A stretch of 12,316 nt of DNA. It comes from Oxalobacteraceae bacterium UBA6704. Lineage in GTDB: Bacteria; Pseudomonadota; Gammaproteobacteria; Burkholderiales; Burkholderiaceae_D. Location: positions 325 through 12,640 of the forward strand of contig DKJA01000207.1 of assembly GCA_002454505.1 (NCBI GenBank), read 5' to 3'. A program made the position numbers and the translations under genes. The notes under the pieces are model-generated. The model saw only the letters and a list, made by a program, of their open reading frames with translations, was not told the DNA's origin and did no database searches. This document shows positions 6,404-12,316 of the stretch, one piece after another; positions within the stretch are counted from its first letter, which is position 1; each line of letters starts with the position of its first letter.

Positions 6404-7411
6404 ATGAACTCCTGGAATCAAATCCTCGCGCCGCAGGCTGAACCGCTGACGCCGACCGCGCTGGCCGTGGGCTTCGCGGCGCCCGTCACCGACCTGGGCC
6501 TGATCGCTTTCACCGGTGAAGAATCGGCCACGTTCCTGCATTCGCAGCTGACGAACGACGTCGAGCACCTGGGCGCGCAGGATATCCGCCTGGCCGCCTA
6601 CTGCTCGCCGAAGGGCCGGCTGCTGGCGAGCTTCCTGATGTGGCGGGACGAGCAGTCCGTCTACCTGCAGGTGGCGCGCGACATCCAACCGGCCATCCAG
6701 AAGCGGCTGCAGATGTTCGTGCTGCGCGCGAAAACCAAGGCGTCCGACGCGACCGACCAGCGCGTGCTGCTGGGCATCGGCGGCGGCCTGGGCGAAGCGG
6801 TGCTGCAAACGTGGTTCGACGCGCTGCCGGCCAAACCGTACACGAAGCTGGACCACCCGCTGGGCACGCTGCTGCGCGTGGCGGATGCGTTCGGCGCACC
6901 GCGCTACTTGTGGCTGCTGGCGCCGGAGACGGCCGATACGGTCGCGCCCGTGCTGGCGGACCGCCTCGTCGTCGGCGGCAATGAGGCGTGGCGCCTGGCC
7001 GAGATCCACGCCGGCGTGCCCGTCATTACGGCGCCGACGCAGGAACAATTCGTGCCGCAGATGGTCAACTACGAGCTGCTGGGCGGCGTCAACTTCAAGA
7101 AAGGCTGCTATCCGGGCCAGGAAATCGTCGCCCGCAGCCAGTACCTGGGCAAGCTGAAGCGCCGCACGGCGCTGGCCACCATCGCCGATCCATCGGTTGC
7201 GCCGGGCACCGAAGTGTTTGCGCCGGCCGATCCCGGCCAGCCTTGCGGCATGGTCGTCAACGCGGCGCCGAACGGTGCCGGCGGCGTCGATGCGCTGGTC
7301 GAGATGAAGCTCGACGCGCTGGAAGCTGGAGACGTGCATGCCCGCGCGGCCGACGGCCCGGCGCTGCACTTCCTGCCGCTGCCCTACGTGCTGGACAAGC
7401 TGGATGTCTGA
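6404..7411 (+). CDS. ygfZ: YgfZ/GcvT-domain folate-binding protein
   Basis: Cytoplasmic tetrahydrofolate-binding protein of 335 residues that supports Fe-S cluster assembly or repair of certain enzymes (IbaG/YgfZ/CAF17 family). Seen: the GcvT-like N-terminal fold with FLHSQLTNDV (44-53) and CSPKGRLLASFL (67-78), and the family signature KGCYPGQEIVAR (233-244) with the essential cysteine C235. The C-terminal barrel (about 250-330) follows. Start ATG at 6404; there is no clear ribosome binding site. First gene of a three-gene unit; its last eight bases overlap the start of the DUF4936 gene. Confidence 0.94.
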   Translation: MNSWNQILAPQAEPLTPTALAVGFAAPVTDLGLIAFTGEESATFLHSQLTNDVEHLGAQDIRLAAYCSPKGRLLASFLMWRDEQSVYLQVARDIQPAIQKRLQMFVLRAKTKASDATDQRVLLGIGGGLGEAVLQTWFDALPAKPYTKLDHPLGTLLRVADAFGAPRYLWLLAPETADTVAPVLADRLVVGGNEAWRLAEIHAGVPVITAPTQEQFVPQMVNYELLGGVNFKKGCYPGQEIVARSQYLGKLKRRTALATIADPSVAPGTEVFAPADPGQPCGMVVNAAPNGAGGVDALVEMKLDALEAGDVHARAADGPALHFLPLPYVLDKLDV

Positions 7412-7694
7412 AGCAGACCTGTACGTGTATTACCGCGTGCGTGACGACGATGCCGCGGCGCTGCTGCCGCGCGTCGCCGCGATGCAGGCGCAACTGGCCG
7501 CCGTGCATGGCGTGGCGGGCCAGCTGAAACGCCGTCCCGGCAGCACGGATGGTGTGCAGACCTGGATGGAAGTCTATCCCGCCGCCCCGGCGGGTTTCAC
7601 GGATGCGCTGCTTGACGCCGCATCCGGTCTTGCCGCGCTGCTGGCCGGCCCCCGCCATACCGAAGTTTTTGTGGACCTGAAGTCATGTGCCTGA
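7404..7694 (+). CDS. DUF4936 family protein
   Basis: Small protein of 96 residues with an N-terminal DLYVYYRVRDDDAAAL strand-helix and a central GVQTWMEVYP segment, matching my memory of DUF4936, a betaproteobacterial family of unknown function that looks like a small ferredoxin-like alpha/beta fold. There is no signal peptide or membrane segment. It starts inside the end of ygfZ (ATG at 7404, eight-base overlap ATGTCTGA), and its own end overlaps the NRDE gene start by ten bases. This tight packing on both sides implies coupled translation and a role linked to ygfZ or the NRDE protein; the role itself is unknown. Confidence 0.8.
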   Translation: MSEADLYVYYRVRDDDAAALLPRVAAMQAQLAAVHGVAGQLKRRPGSTDGVQTWMEVYPAAPAGFTDALLDAASGLAALLAGPRHTEVFVDLKSCA

Positions 7695-8509
7695 TCGTTT
7701 TCGCCTGGCGTGTCGTACCGGGTGTGCCGCTGATCGCCGCGGCCAACCGCGACGAATACTTTGCCCGCCCCAGCCTGCCCGCCGCCAAATGGGAAGAAAA
7801 CCCGCAGATCGTCGCCGGCCGCGACCTGAAAGCGGGCGGCACGTGGATGGGCATCACGGTGCCGGAAGGGCCGGACGATCATTGGCCGGCGCACATGTCG
7901 CCGCTGCGCGCGAGCTGCGCGGGCACGCACCTGGCACCGGCCGAAAGCTGCGGCAAGGCGCCGTCGCGCTTCGCCGCGATCACCAATATCCGCGCACCGC
8001 ACGACTTCGATCCGTCGGCGCCGTCGCGCGGCATGCTGGTGTCGAACTTCCTCGCCGGGTCGATGAGCGCACGCGATTACGTGGCCGAGATCCGTCCCGG
8101 CAGCCAGGCCTACAACGGCTTCAACCTGGTGTTGTGCGACGGCGAGGAACTGGTGTGGTTCTCCAACCGGGGCGACGACGATGCCCGCAACGGCCAGCCG
8201 CTGCCACCGGGCGTGTACGGCCTGTCGAACGCGCTGCTCGATTCCACGTGGCCGAAAGTCGTCAAGACCAAGGCGCAGTTCGCGAGCCTGCTGTGCCTGG
8301 GCGCGCCGGAAGACGCTTACTTTGAAATGCTGGCCGATACCACGCGCGCACCGGACCAGCGGCTGCCCGACACGGGCGTGCCGCTGGAGCGGGAGCGGCA
8401 GTTGTCGGCCGTGCGGATCGAGTCGCCGGATTACGGGACTCGCACGTCGACTGTGGTGAAGTTGTATACGGAAGCGCCGGCTGTTCTGCACGAGGAGCTG
8501 GTGAAGTAG
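7685..8509 (+). CDS. NRDE/TANGO2 family protein
   Basis: Protein of 274 residues with the family hallmarks: N-terminal MCLIVFAW with Cys2, the NRDE motif (21-24) in AAANRDEYFARP, GGTWMGI (51-57), FAAITNIRAP (96-105), SRGMLVSNFL (114-123) and YGLSNALLDSTWPKV (178-192). Members have an Ntn-hydrolase-like fold, and the eukaryotic homologue TANGO2 is tied to heme, lipid or CoA homeostasis; bacterial function is unsettled. Oddity: about 35 residues (roughly 58-93, with C78 and C89) are inserted where most members run straight from GTW(L/M)G to the FAA(L/I)TN strand. Last gene of the ygfZ unit; 18 bases separate its TAG from the convergent nitroreductase stop. Confidence 0.9.
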   Translation: MCLIVFAWRVVPGVPLIAAANRDEYFARPSLPAAKWEENPQIVAGRDLKAGGTWMGITVPEGPDDHWPAHMSPLRASCAGTHLAPAESCGKAPSRFAAITNIRAPHDFDPSAPSRGMLVSNFLAGSMSARDYVAEIRPGSQAYNGFNLVLCDGEELVWFSNRGDDDARNGQPLPPGVYGLSNALLDSTWPKVVKTKAQFASLLCLGAPEDAYFEMLADTTRAPDQRLPDTGVPLERERQLSAVRIESPDYGTRTSTVVKLYTEAPAVLHEELVK

Positions 8510-8527
8510 ACGGCCGGGGCCAGTGCC

Positions 8528-9181
8528 TCAGATTTCCGTAAACACCACCTCCGTCGCCAGCCGCGACTTCGGCAGCTTCGCATTGAAGTCCTCGCTGCCG
8601 CTGTAACCCAGCGACACGATCACGGTCGCCGCGAAACCCTTGTCGCGCAAGCCCAGTTCCTGGTCCAGCACTTCGGCATTGAAGCCTTCCATCGGCGTGG
8701 CGCCCACGTCCAGCATCGCGGCGCCCAGCAGCAGGTTGCCCAGTGCGAGATAGGTCTGTTTCTCGTACCAGTAAGGCACATCCTTCTGGCCGAAGCGGTG
8801 CAGATTGGTGTACGACATGCGGCCCGCATTCTGCGACGTTTTCGCCGCTTCATTGACGAAGCGGCCGTCCTTCTCTTCCTGCGCCAGCACGGCAGCCAGG
8901 TGCTCGTCGCTCGGTGCCACGCGGGTTGCCAGCACGATCACATGCGACGCATCGCGGATCTTCGCGGCGTTGTACTGGAAGCCCGCGTCGGCCGCTTTCG
9001 CGATGCGCTCCTTGCCTTCCGGCGTCGAGGCGATCACGAAGTGCCACGGCTGCGAGTTCACCGACGACGGTGCGAAGCGCAGCAGCTCCTGCAACTGCGC
9101 GACGATTTCAACGGGGATCTTGCGTTCGCGGTCATACGACTTGACGGTGTAGCGCTGTTTGGCTTTGCTGACGATATCCAT
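8528..9181 (-). CDS. nfsB: NfsB-type oxygen-insensitive NAD(P)H nitroreductase
   Basis: FMN-dependent flavoprotein that reduces nitroaromatics and quinones with NAD(P)H; cytoplasmic, dimeric in relatives. From the ATG at 9181 it has 217 residues, the same as E. coli NfsB, with strong collinear similarity: R10 near the N-terminus, SSVNSQPWHFVIAST (38-52), DASHVIV, a GNLLLGAA segment, PMEGFNAEVLD and the C-terminal LPKSRL, with K205 and R207 as in the FMN site. A second ATG two codons earlier (9187) is too close to the AAAAGGA site; 9181 has about six bases of spacing. Last gene of the three-gene unit, 11 bases after the Yellow-like gene. Confidence 0.93.
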   Translation of the reverse strand: MDIVSKAKQRYTVKSYDRERKIPVEIVAQLQELLRFAPSSVNSQPWHFVIASTPEGKERIAKAADAGFQYNAAKIRDASHVIVLATRVAPSDEHLAAVLAQEEKDGRFVNEAAKTSQNAGRMSYTNLHRFGQKDVPYWYEKQTYLALGNLLLGAAMLDVGATPMEGFNAEVLDQELGLRDKGFAATVIVSLGYSGSEDFNAKLPKSRLATEVVFTEI

Positions 9182-9192
9182 TTTCATTCCTT

Positions 9193-10293
9193 TTATTTGG
9201 TGGGCGCCGGCGCGGCATCGATCTTCACGCGCAGCAGTTCATACGGTTTCCTGCGGCCGTCCACGCCGTCGTTGAAGCCGGCCTGGCGATGCAGCTGGTT
9301 GGCGATCACGTACAGATAGCCGTCCGGACCGATGGAGAACGTATCGGGCCACAGCAGGTTCGGCGCCTGCGCGATGGTGCGCCACGTCGCCGAGCCGCGC
9401 TCCAGCTTCCTGATCGCGTTGTGCTCATAGTCGCCGGCATACACGGCGCCCTTGGCGTCGGCTTCCAATCCATCGGAAGGGCCCTTGACGCCCAGGTCGC
9501 GGACTGCCGCGGCCAGTTGCGCTTCCGTCACGGCCGGATCGCGCAACAGCTTCGTGGGCACCGAGTACAGGTGACGGCTCGTCAGCGCGCAATAGTACAG
9601 CGTCTCCCCATCCGGCGACAACGCGATGCCGTCCGACGCGACCTTCAGTGCCAGCGGCTTGCCTTCGACGACGGGCACGAAGCCCGGTTCCACCGATGTC
9701 GTCGCGTGGCCGCTGAGGCGTCGCACGGCCTTGCCGGTGGCCAGGTCCAGCACGATGATCGCGCCGGGGCCGGACAGCGACGAATCCGTCACATATGCAA
9801 CGCCGGCTTTGCCGACGCGGAAATCGAAGCGCACGTCATTGACGTAGGTGGATTTCAGGATTACGTCCGCCGGGAACACGATGGTCTTCGCGATGCGGTT
9901 TGTTTTCAGGTCGACGGCGACCAGCTTCGCGCCGCCCTGCTTCGGTGCCGCGAAGCCCGGTGCGGCGGTATCGAGTATCCACACGTGGCCGCGGCCATCG
10001 GCCACCACGCTCTGCACGCTGATCAGGCCCGCTGCCGGATCGGCCTTGTTCTCGACGTTGTAGGCGGCATCCGGATATGCCACCGGTTTGCCGTCGCGCA
10101 GTTCGGCCACCGTGTACGGCACGTCGTCGCCCCAGCGGGGGAAGTTGACGAAGATACGGCCCTGCTCCGTGACGGTGACGCCGGTGGGCATGGCGCCGTC
10201 GAACGTGGCCACCTGTTCCAGCTTGCCGATGTCCTGGGCTGCGGCGCTGCCGAACACTGTCGCCAGGACTGCGCTCAATATGATTTTCTTCAT
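9193..10293 (-). CDS. Exported Yellow/major royal jelly-like beta-propeller protein
   Basis: Protein of 366 residues. A signal peptide is clear: MKK, a hydrophobic core, then GSAAA-QD with cleavage near residue 19, so it is periplasmic or secreted. The rest matches the Yellow/MRJP family: GHVWILDT, YVNDVRFDFRVG, VAYVTDSS, SDGIALSPDGETLYYCAL, GPSDGLEADAKGAVYAGD, LLWPDTFSIGPDGYLYVIAN and NQLHRQAGFN, all repeating blade elements of a six-bladed propeller. Some insect members convert dopachrome or bind biogenic amines; bacterial members are mostly uncharacterised, so a ligand such as a quinone or aromatic amine is only inference from the two redox neighbours. Start ATG at 10293 with AAGGAG eight bases upstream, next to the stop of the preceding gene. 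Confidence 0.88.
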   Translation of the reverse strand: MKKIILSAVLATVFGSAAAQDIGKLEQVATFDGAMPTGVTVTEQGRIFVNFPRWGDDVPYTVAELRDGKPVAYPDAAYNVENKADPAAGLISVQSVVADGRGHVWILDTAAPGFAAPKQGGAKLVAVDLKTNRIAKTIVFPADVILKSTYVNDVRFDFRVGKAGVAYVTDSSLSGPGAIIVLDLATGKAVRRLSGHATTSVEPGFVPVVEGKPLALKVASDGIALSPDGETLYYCALTSRHLYSVPTKLLRDPAVTEAQLAAAVRDLGVKGPSDGLEADAKGAVYAGDYEHNAIRKLERGSATWRTIAQAPNLLWPDTFSIGPDGYLYVIANQLHRQAGFNDGVDGRRKPYELLRVKIDAAPAPTK

Positions 10294-10305
10294 GATCGCT
10301 GCTCC

Positions 10306-11313
10306 TTAAAAGCCGGCCAGCACGAGCTTGCCGCGCGCCTTGTTGCTTTCCACGATCGCGTGGGCCCGGCGCAGGTTCGCCGCATCGATCTTGCCGATCT
10401 TTTCACCCACCGTCGTTTTCAATGCGCCCATGTCGATCAGCGCAGCCACGCGGTCGAGGATTTCGCGCTGGCGCACCATGTCAGGCGTCTCGTACATCGA
10501 GCGCGTAAACATCAGCTCCCAGTGCAGCGAGATGCTCTTGCGCTTCAGCGGCACGGCGTCCAGCGTGGCCGGATCGTCGATCAGCGCGAGCTGGCCTTGC
10601 GGCGCCAGCATGTCCACGATGTCGGCGTAATGCTGGTCGGTGTGCGTCAGGCTGATGACGATGTCGGCATGGTCGAAACCCAGCGCATGCAGTTGCGGCT
10701 TCATCGGCTTCGCATGGTCGATGACGTGATGGGCGCCGAGGGCGCGCACCCACTCGCGCGTCTCTTCGCGGGAGGCGGTACCGATCACGGTCAGGCCGGT
10801 CAACTTGCTGGCCAGCTGCGTGAGGATCGAGCCCACGCCGCCGGACGCGCCGACGATCACCAGTGTGCGGCCGCCGGCGCCCTGCTCCGGCACTTTCAGG
10901 CGGTCGAACAGTAGTTCCCACGCGGTCAGCGACGTCAATGGCAGTGCGGCGGCGTCGGCAAAGTCCAGCGTCTTCGGCTTGTGCCCGGCAATGCGTTCGT
11001 CCACCAGATGCAGTTCGCTGTACGAACCGGGGCGCGTCAGCGAGCCGGCGTAGAACACTTCGTCGCCCGCCTTGAATGCGGTGACGTCGCTGCCGACTGC
11101 TTCAACGATGCCGGCAGCATCCCAGCCCAGCACGCGCGGGCTGGTGACGGCGGACCCGTTGCGCACCTTGGTGTCGACGGGATTGACGGACACGGCGTGC
11201 ACGCGCACCAGCAGGTCGCGCGGGCCTGGCACCGGGTCGGGCAGTTCCATGTCGATCAGTGCGGCGGGGTTATCGATGGGCAGGCCGTGCTGCGTGTAGA
11301 CGATCGCTTTCAT
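10306..11313 (-). CDS. Zinc-independent quinone oxidoreductase, medium-chain dehydrogenase family (adh_fam_1 type)
   Basis: Cytoplasmic NAD(P)H-dependent oxidoreductase of 335 residues. Seen: an N-terminal GroES-like domain (MKAIVYTQHG start, VHAVSVNPVDTKVRNG at 38-53, GWDAAGIVEAVG at 63-74) and a Rossmann domain with IVGASGGVGSILTQLA (153-168). Catalytic and structural zinc ligands are missing, as in the quinone-reductase branch, although this subfamily is often named zinc-binding alcohol dehydrogenase. The likely reaction is reduction of quinones or enones with NADPH; the substrate is unknown. The frame is open further upstream, but the ATG at 11313 matches the family N-terminus and has AAGGAA just upstream. 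First gene of the unit with the Yellow-like and nitroreductase genes, and divergent from the LysR gene, which is its likely regulator. Confidence 0.9.
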   Translation of the reverse strand: MKAIVYTQHGLPIDNPAALIDMELPDPVPGPRDLLVRVHAVSVNPVDTKVRNGSAVTSPRVLGWDAAGIVEAVGSDVTAFKAGDEVFYAGSLTRPGSYSELHLVDERIAGHKPKTLDFADAAALPLTSLTAWELLFDRLKVPEQGAGGRTLVIVGASGGVGSILTQLASKLTGLTVIGTASREETREWVRALGAHHVIDHAKPMKPQLHALGFDHADIVISLTHTDQHYADIVDMLAPQGQLALIDDPATLDAVPLKRKSISLHWELMFTRSMYETPDMVRQREILDRVAALIDMGALKTTVGEKIGKIDAANLRRAHAIVESNKARGKLVLAGF

Positions 11314-11377
11314 GATGTTCCTTCGGATGTGATGATGGGTCAATGATAGGGTCGGCCTGGCAACTGAAAAAGATGCA

Positions 11378-11390
11378 TAATTGAGTATTA
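11378..11390. promoter_or_regulatory. Palindromic T-N11-A LysR-type binding site
   Basis: TAATTGAGTATTA has inverted TAAT/ATTA arms and the T-N11-A form of LysR-family boxes. It lies in the 97-base gap between the divergent quinone reductase and LysR genes, 20 bases before the LysR ATG, in a distinctly AT-rich patch that could also contain the LysR promoter (CATAAT at 11376-11381). This suits autorepression of the regulator and control of the operon. It is a pattern match only. Confidence 0.45.
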
Positions 11391-11410
11391 CTTTCACTCG
11401 CCGAGAGAAA

Positions 11411-12316
11411 ATGGTCCGTTTCGAAGACCTCGCCCTGTTTGTCCGCACGGCCGCCAGCGGCAGCTTTACCCGTACGGCACGGGAAGCCAACCTGCTGCCG
11501 GGCCAGGTCAGCGCCGCCATCATGCGGCTGGAACGGGACCTGGACATCCGCCTGTTCGCCCGCTCCACGCGCAGCCTGCGCCTGACCGACGAGGGCGAAC
11601 GCTACCTCCCCTATGCGCGCGATGCGCTCGACCTGCTGCACAGCGGCCGCGACGAACTGCGCCGCAGCGACGATACGCTGAGCGGCACGCTGCACATCGC
11701 GGCACCGTCCGACTTCGGCCGCAATGTGCTGCTGCCTTGGCTGACCAGCTTCCGCCGCGAGCATCCGAAGCTGGAACTGCGCGTGCAGTTTTCCGACCAC
11801 GTCACGGACGTCTTCCGCGATCCCGTGGACATCGCGCTGCGTTACGGCCAGGTGGACGACGCCAGCTTCGTCGCGCTGCCGGTCGCGCCGGACAACCGCC
11901 GCGTACTGGTCGCATCGCCCGCCTACCTGGAACAATGCGGCAGCCCGCAGTCGCTGGACGAACTGGCGCGGCATTCCTGCCTGCTGTGGCATCTGCAAGG
12001 GCGGCTGTACGACAAATGGGGATTCCCGGCCGCGAAAGGCCGCCGGGTGATTCAGGTGAAAGGACCGCTGGCCAGCGACGATGCGGACATCGTGCGGCGC
12101 TGGGCGATTGCCGGCGAAGGAATCGCCTACAAATCGTGGCTCGACGTCAGCGACGATGTGCGTGCCGGCCGGTTGACGATCGTGCTGCCCGAGCAGCCGG
12201 GCGAAGCAGCGCCGCTGCAGCTGATCTGCCCGCACCGCAAGCAGTTCTCGCCCGCCGTGCGCCAGCTGCATGCGCTGCTGACGCACCGCTGCAGCGAGGT
12301 GGGGACTGTCCCCGCA
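11411..12316 (+). CDS. LysR-type transcriptional regulator (open at the window edge)
   Basis: DNA-binding regulator; 302 codons are visible with no stop, so the 3' end lies outside the window. Seen: MVRFEDLALFVRTAASGSFT (1-20), the N-terminal winged helix-turn-helix with ARSTRSLRLTDEGERY (51-66), then a substrate-binding domain (about 90-290) with GTLHIAAPSDFGRNVLLP and VDIALRYGQ, of the CrgA-like subgroup. Homologues of about 300 residues would end near here, so the last residues (EVGTVPA) are probably not native: they are encoded by the 16-base repeat at 12300-12315. It is divergent from the quinone reductase gene with a T-N11-A site between, which points to control of that operon by a small aromatic or quinone ligand. 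The start ATG follows CGAGAGAAA, a weak ribosome binding site. Confidence 0.9.
   Translation, partial: MVRFEDLALFVRTAASGSFTRTAREANLLPGQVSAAIMRLERDLDIRLFARSTRSLRLTDEGERYLPYARDALDLLHSGRDELRRSDDTLSGTLHIAAPSDFGRNVLLPWLTSFRREHPKLELRVQFSDHVTDVFRDPVDIALRYGQVDDASFVALPVAPDNRRVLVASPAYLEQCGSPQSLDELARHSCLLWHLQGRLYDKWGFPAAKGRRVIQVKGPLASDDADIVRRWAIAGEGIAYKSWLDVSDDVRAGRLTIVLPEQPGEAAPLQLICPHRKQFSPAVRQLHALLTHRCSEVGTVPA
12300..12315. repeat. Short palindromic repeat, copy 2
   Basis: TGGGGACTGTCCCCGC, identical over 16 bases to 1046-1061 and in the same orientation; the palindromic core is at 12301-12313. It falls at the 3' end of the LysR gene and is read in its frame as part of the C-terminal residues. It may be one arm of a longer element continuing past the window. 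Confidence 0.7.

Noticed and set aside
6353..7369. 338-codon minus-strand open frame covering ygfZ
   Set aside because: Antisense shadow; ygfZ carries the KGCYPGQE signature and the frame here has none.
8510..8527. Bidirectional terminator between the NRDE and nitroreductase genes
   Set aside because: The 18-base gap contains only a short GGCC-GG-GGCC run with no workable loop and no T-run; too weak to call.
9289..10914. 541-codon plus-strand open frame opposite the Yellow-like and quinone reductase genes
   Set aside because: Same composition artefact; the opposite strand has clear family motifs and ribosome binding sites.
11270..12286. 338-codon minus-strand open frame covering the LysR gene
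   Set aside because: The plus strand encodes a full LysR helix-turn-helix and effector domain; the antisense frame is Gln/Arg-rich noise.
1..12316. CRISPR array, prophage, insertion sequence, tRNA or rRNA
   Set aside because: No spaced direct repeats, integrase or transposase motifs, or structural RNA signatures were seen on either strand.

Overview
The window looks like chromosomal DNA of a high-GC betaproteobacterium, most likely of the family Oxalobacteraceae (Massilia or a relative). This rests on the strong G/C bias at third codon positions, on the gene order ygfZ <> mltG-tmk-holB-pilZ...tatD-ankyrin, and on short GGGACAG-type intergenic repeats that I recall from that family. The assignment is an inference from gene content, not from a marker gene.

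Layout. On the minus strand, from about 6281 down to 33, runs a housekeeping block: mltG (peptidoglycan terminase), tmk (thymidylate kinase), holB (DNA polymerase III delta'), pilZ (type IV pilus assembly), a GNAT acetyltransferase, tatD (metal-dependent DNase), a secreted ankyrin-repeat protein, and a class I methyltransferase that resembles protein arginine methyltransferases. The mltG/tmk and tmk/holB stop and start codons overlap by 4 bases, and tatD/ankyrin overlap by 1, so these genes are probably translated in sequence from shared transcripts. A 109-base imperfect palindrome separates the GNAT gene from tatD, and tatD has a possible promoter of its own just past it.

Divergent from mltG, on the plus strand (6404-8509), lies a tightly overlapping three-gene unit: ygfZ (folate-dependent Fe-S cluster maintenance), a small DUF4936 protein and an NRDE/TANGO2-like protein. 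It ends 18 bases from a convergent minus-strand unit (8528-11313). That unit holds a zinc-independent quinone oxidoreductase of the medium-chain dehydrogenase family, an exported Yellow/MRJP-type beta-propeller protein and an NfsB-type nitroreductase. A LysR-type regulator is divergent from it (11411 to the window edge), with a palindromic T-N11-A site in the intergenic gap. This is the classical layout of a LysR-controlled redox or detoxification operon.

A 16-base repeat with a palindromic core occurs near both ends of the window (1046-1061 and 12300-12315), and a related core forms the arms of the 2628-2736 element. The copy at the right edge is read through by the LysR frame.

Most of the window is ordinary core genome; I see no CRISPR array, prophage, insertion sequence, tRNA or rRNA. 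The observations most worth a second look are the PRMT-like methyltransferase, the LysR/Yellow/quinone-reductase/nitroreductase module, the repeat family and the insertion in the NRDE protein. No stretch above 300 bases lacks a gene.
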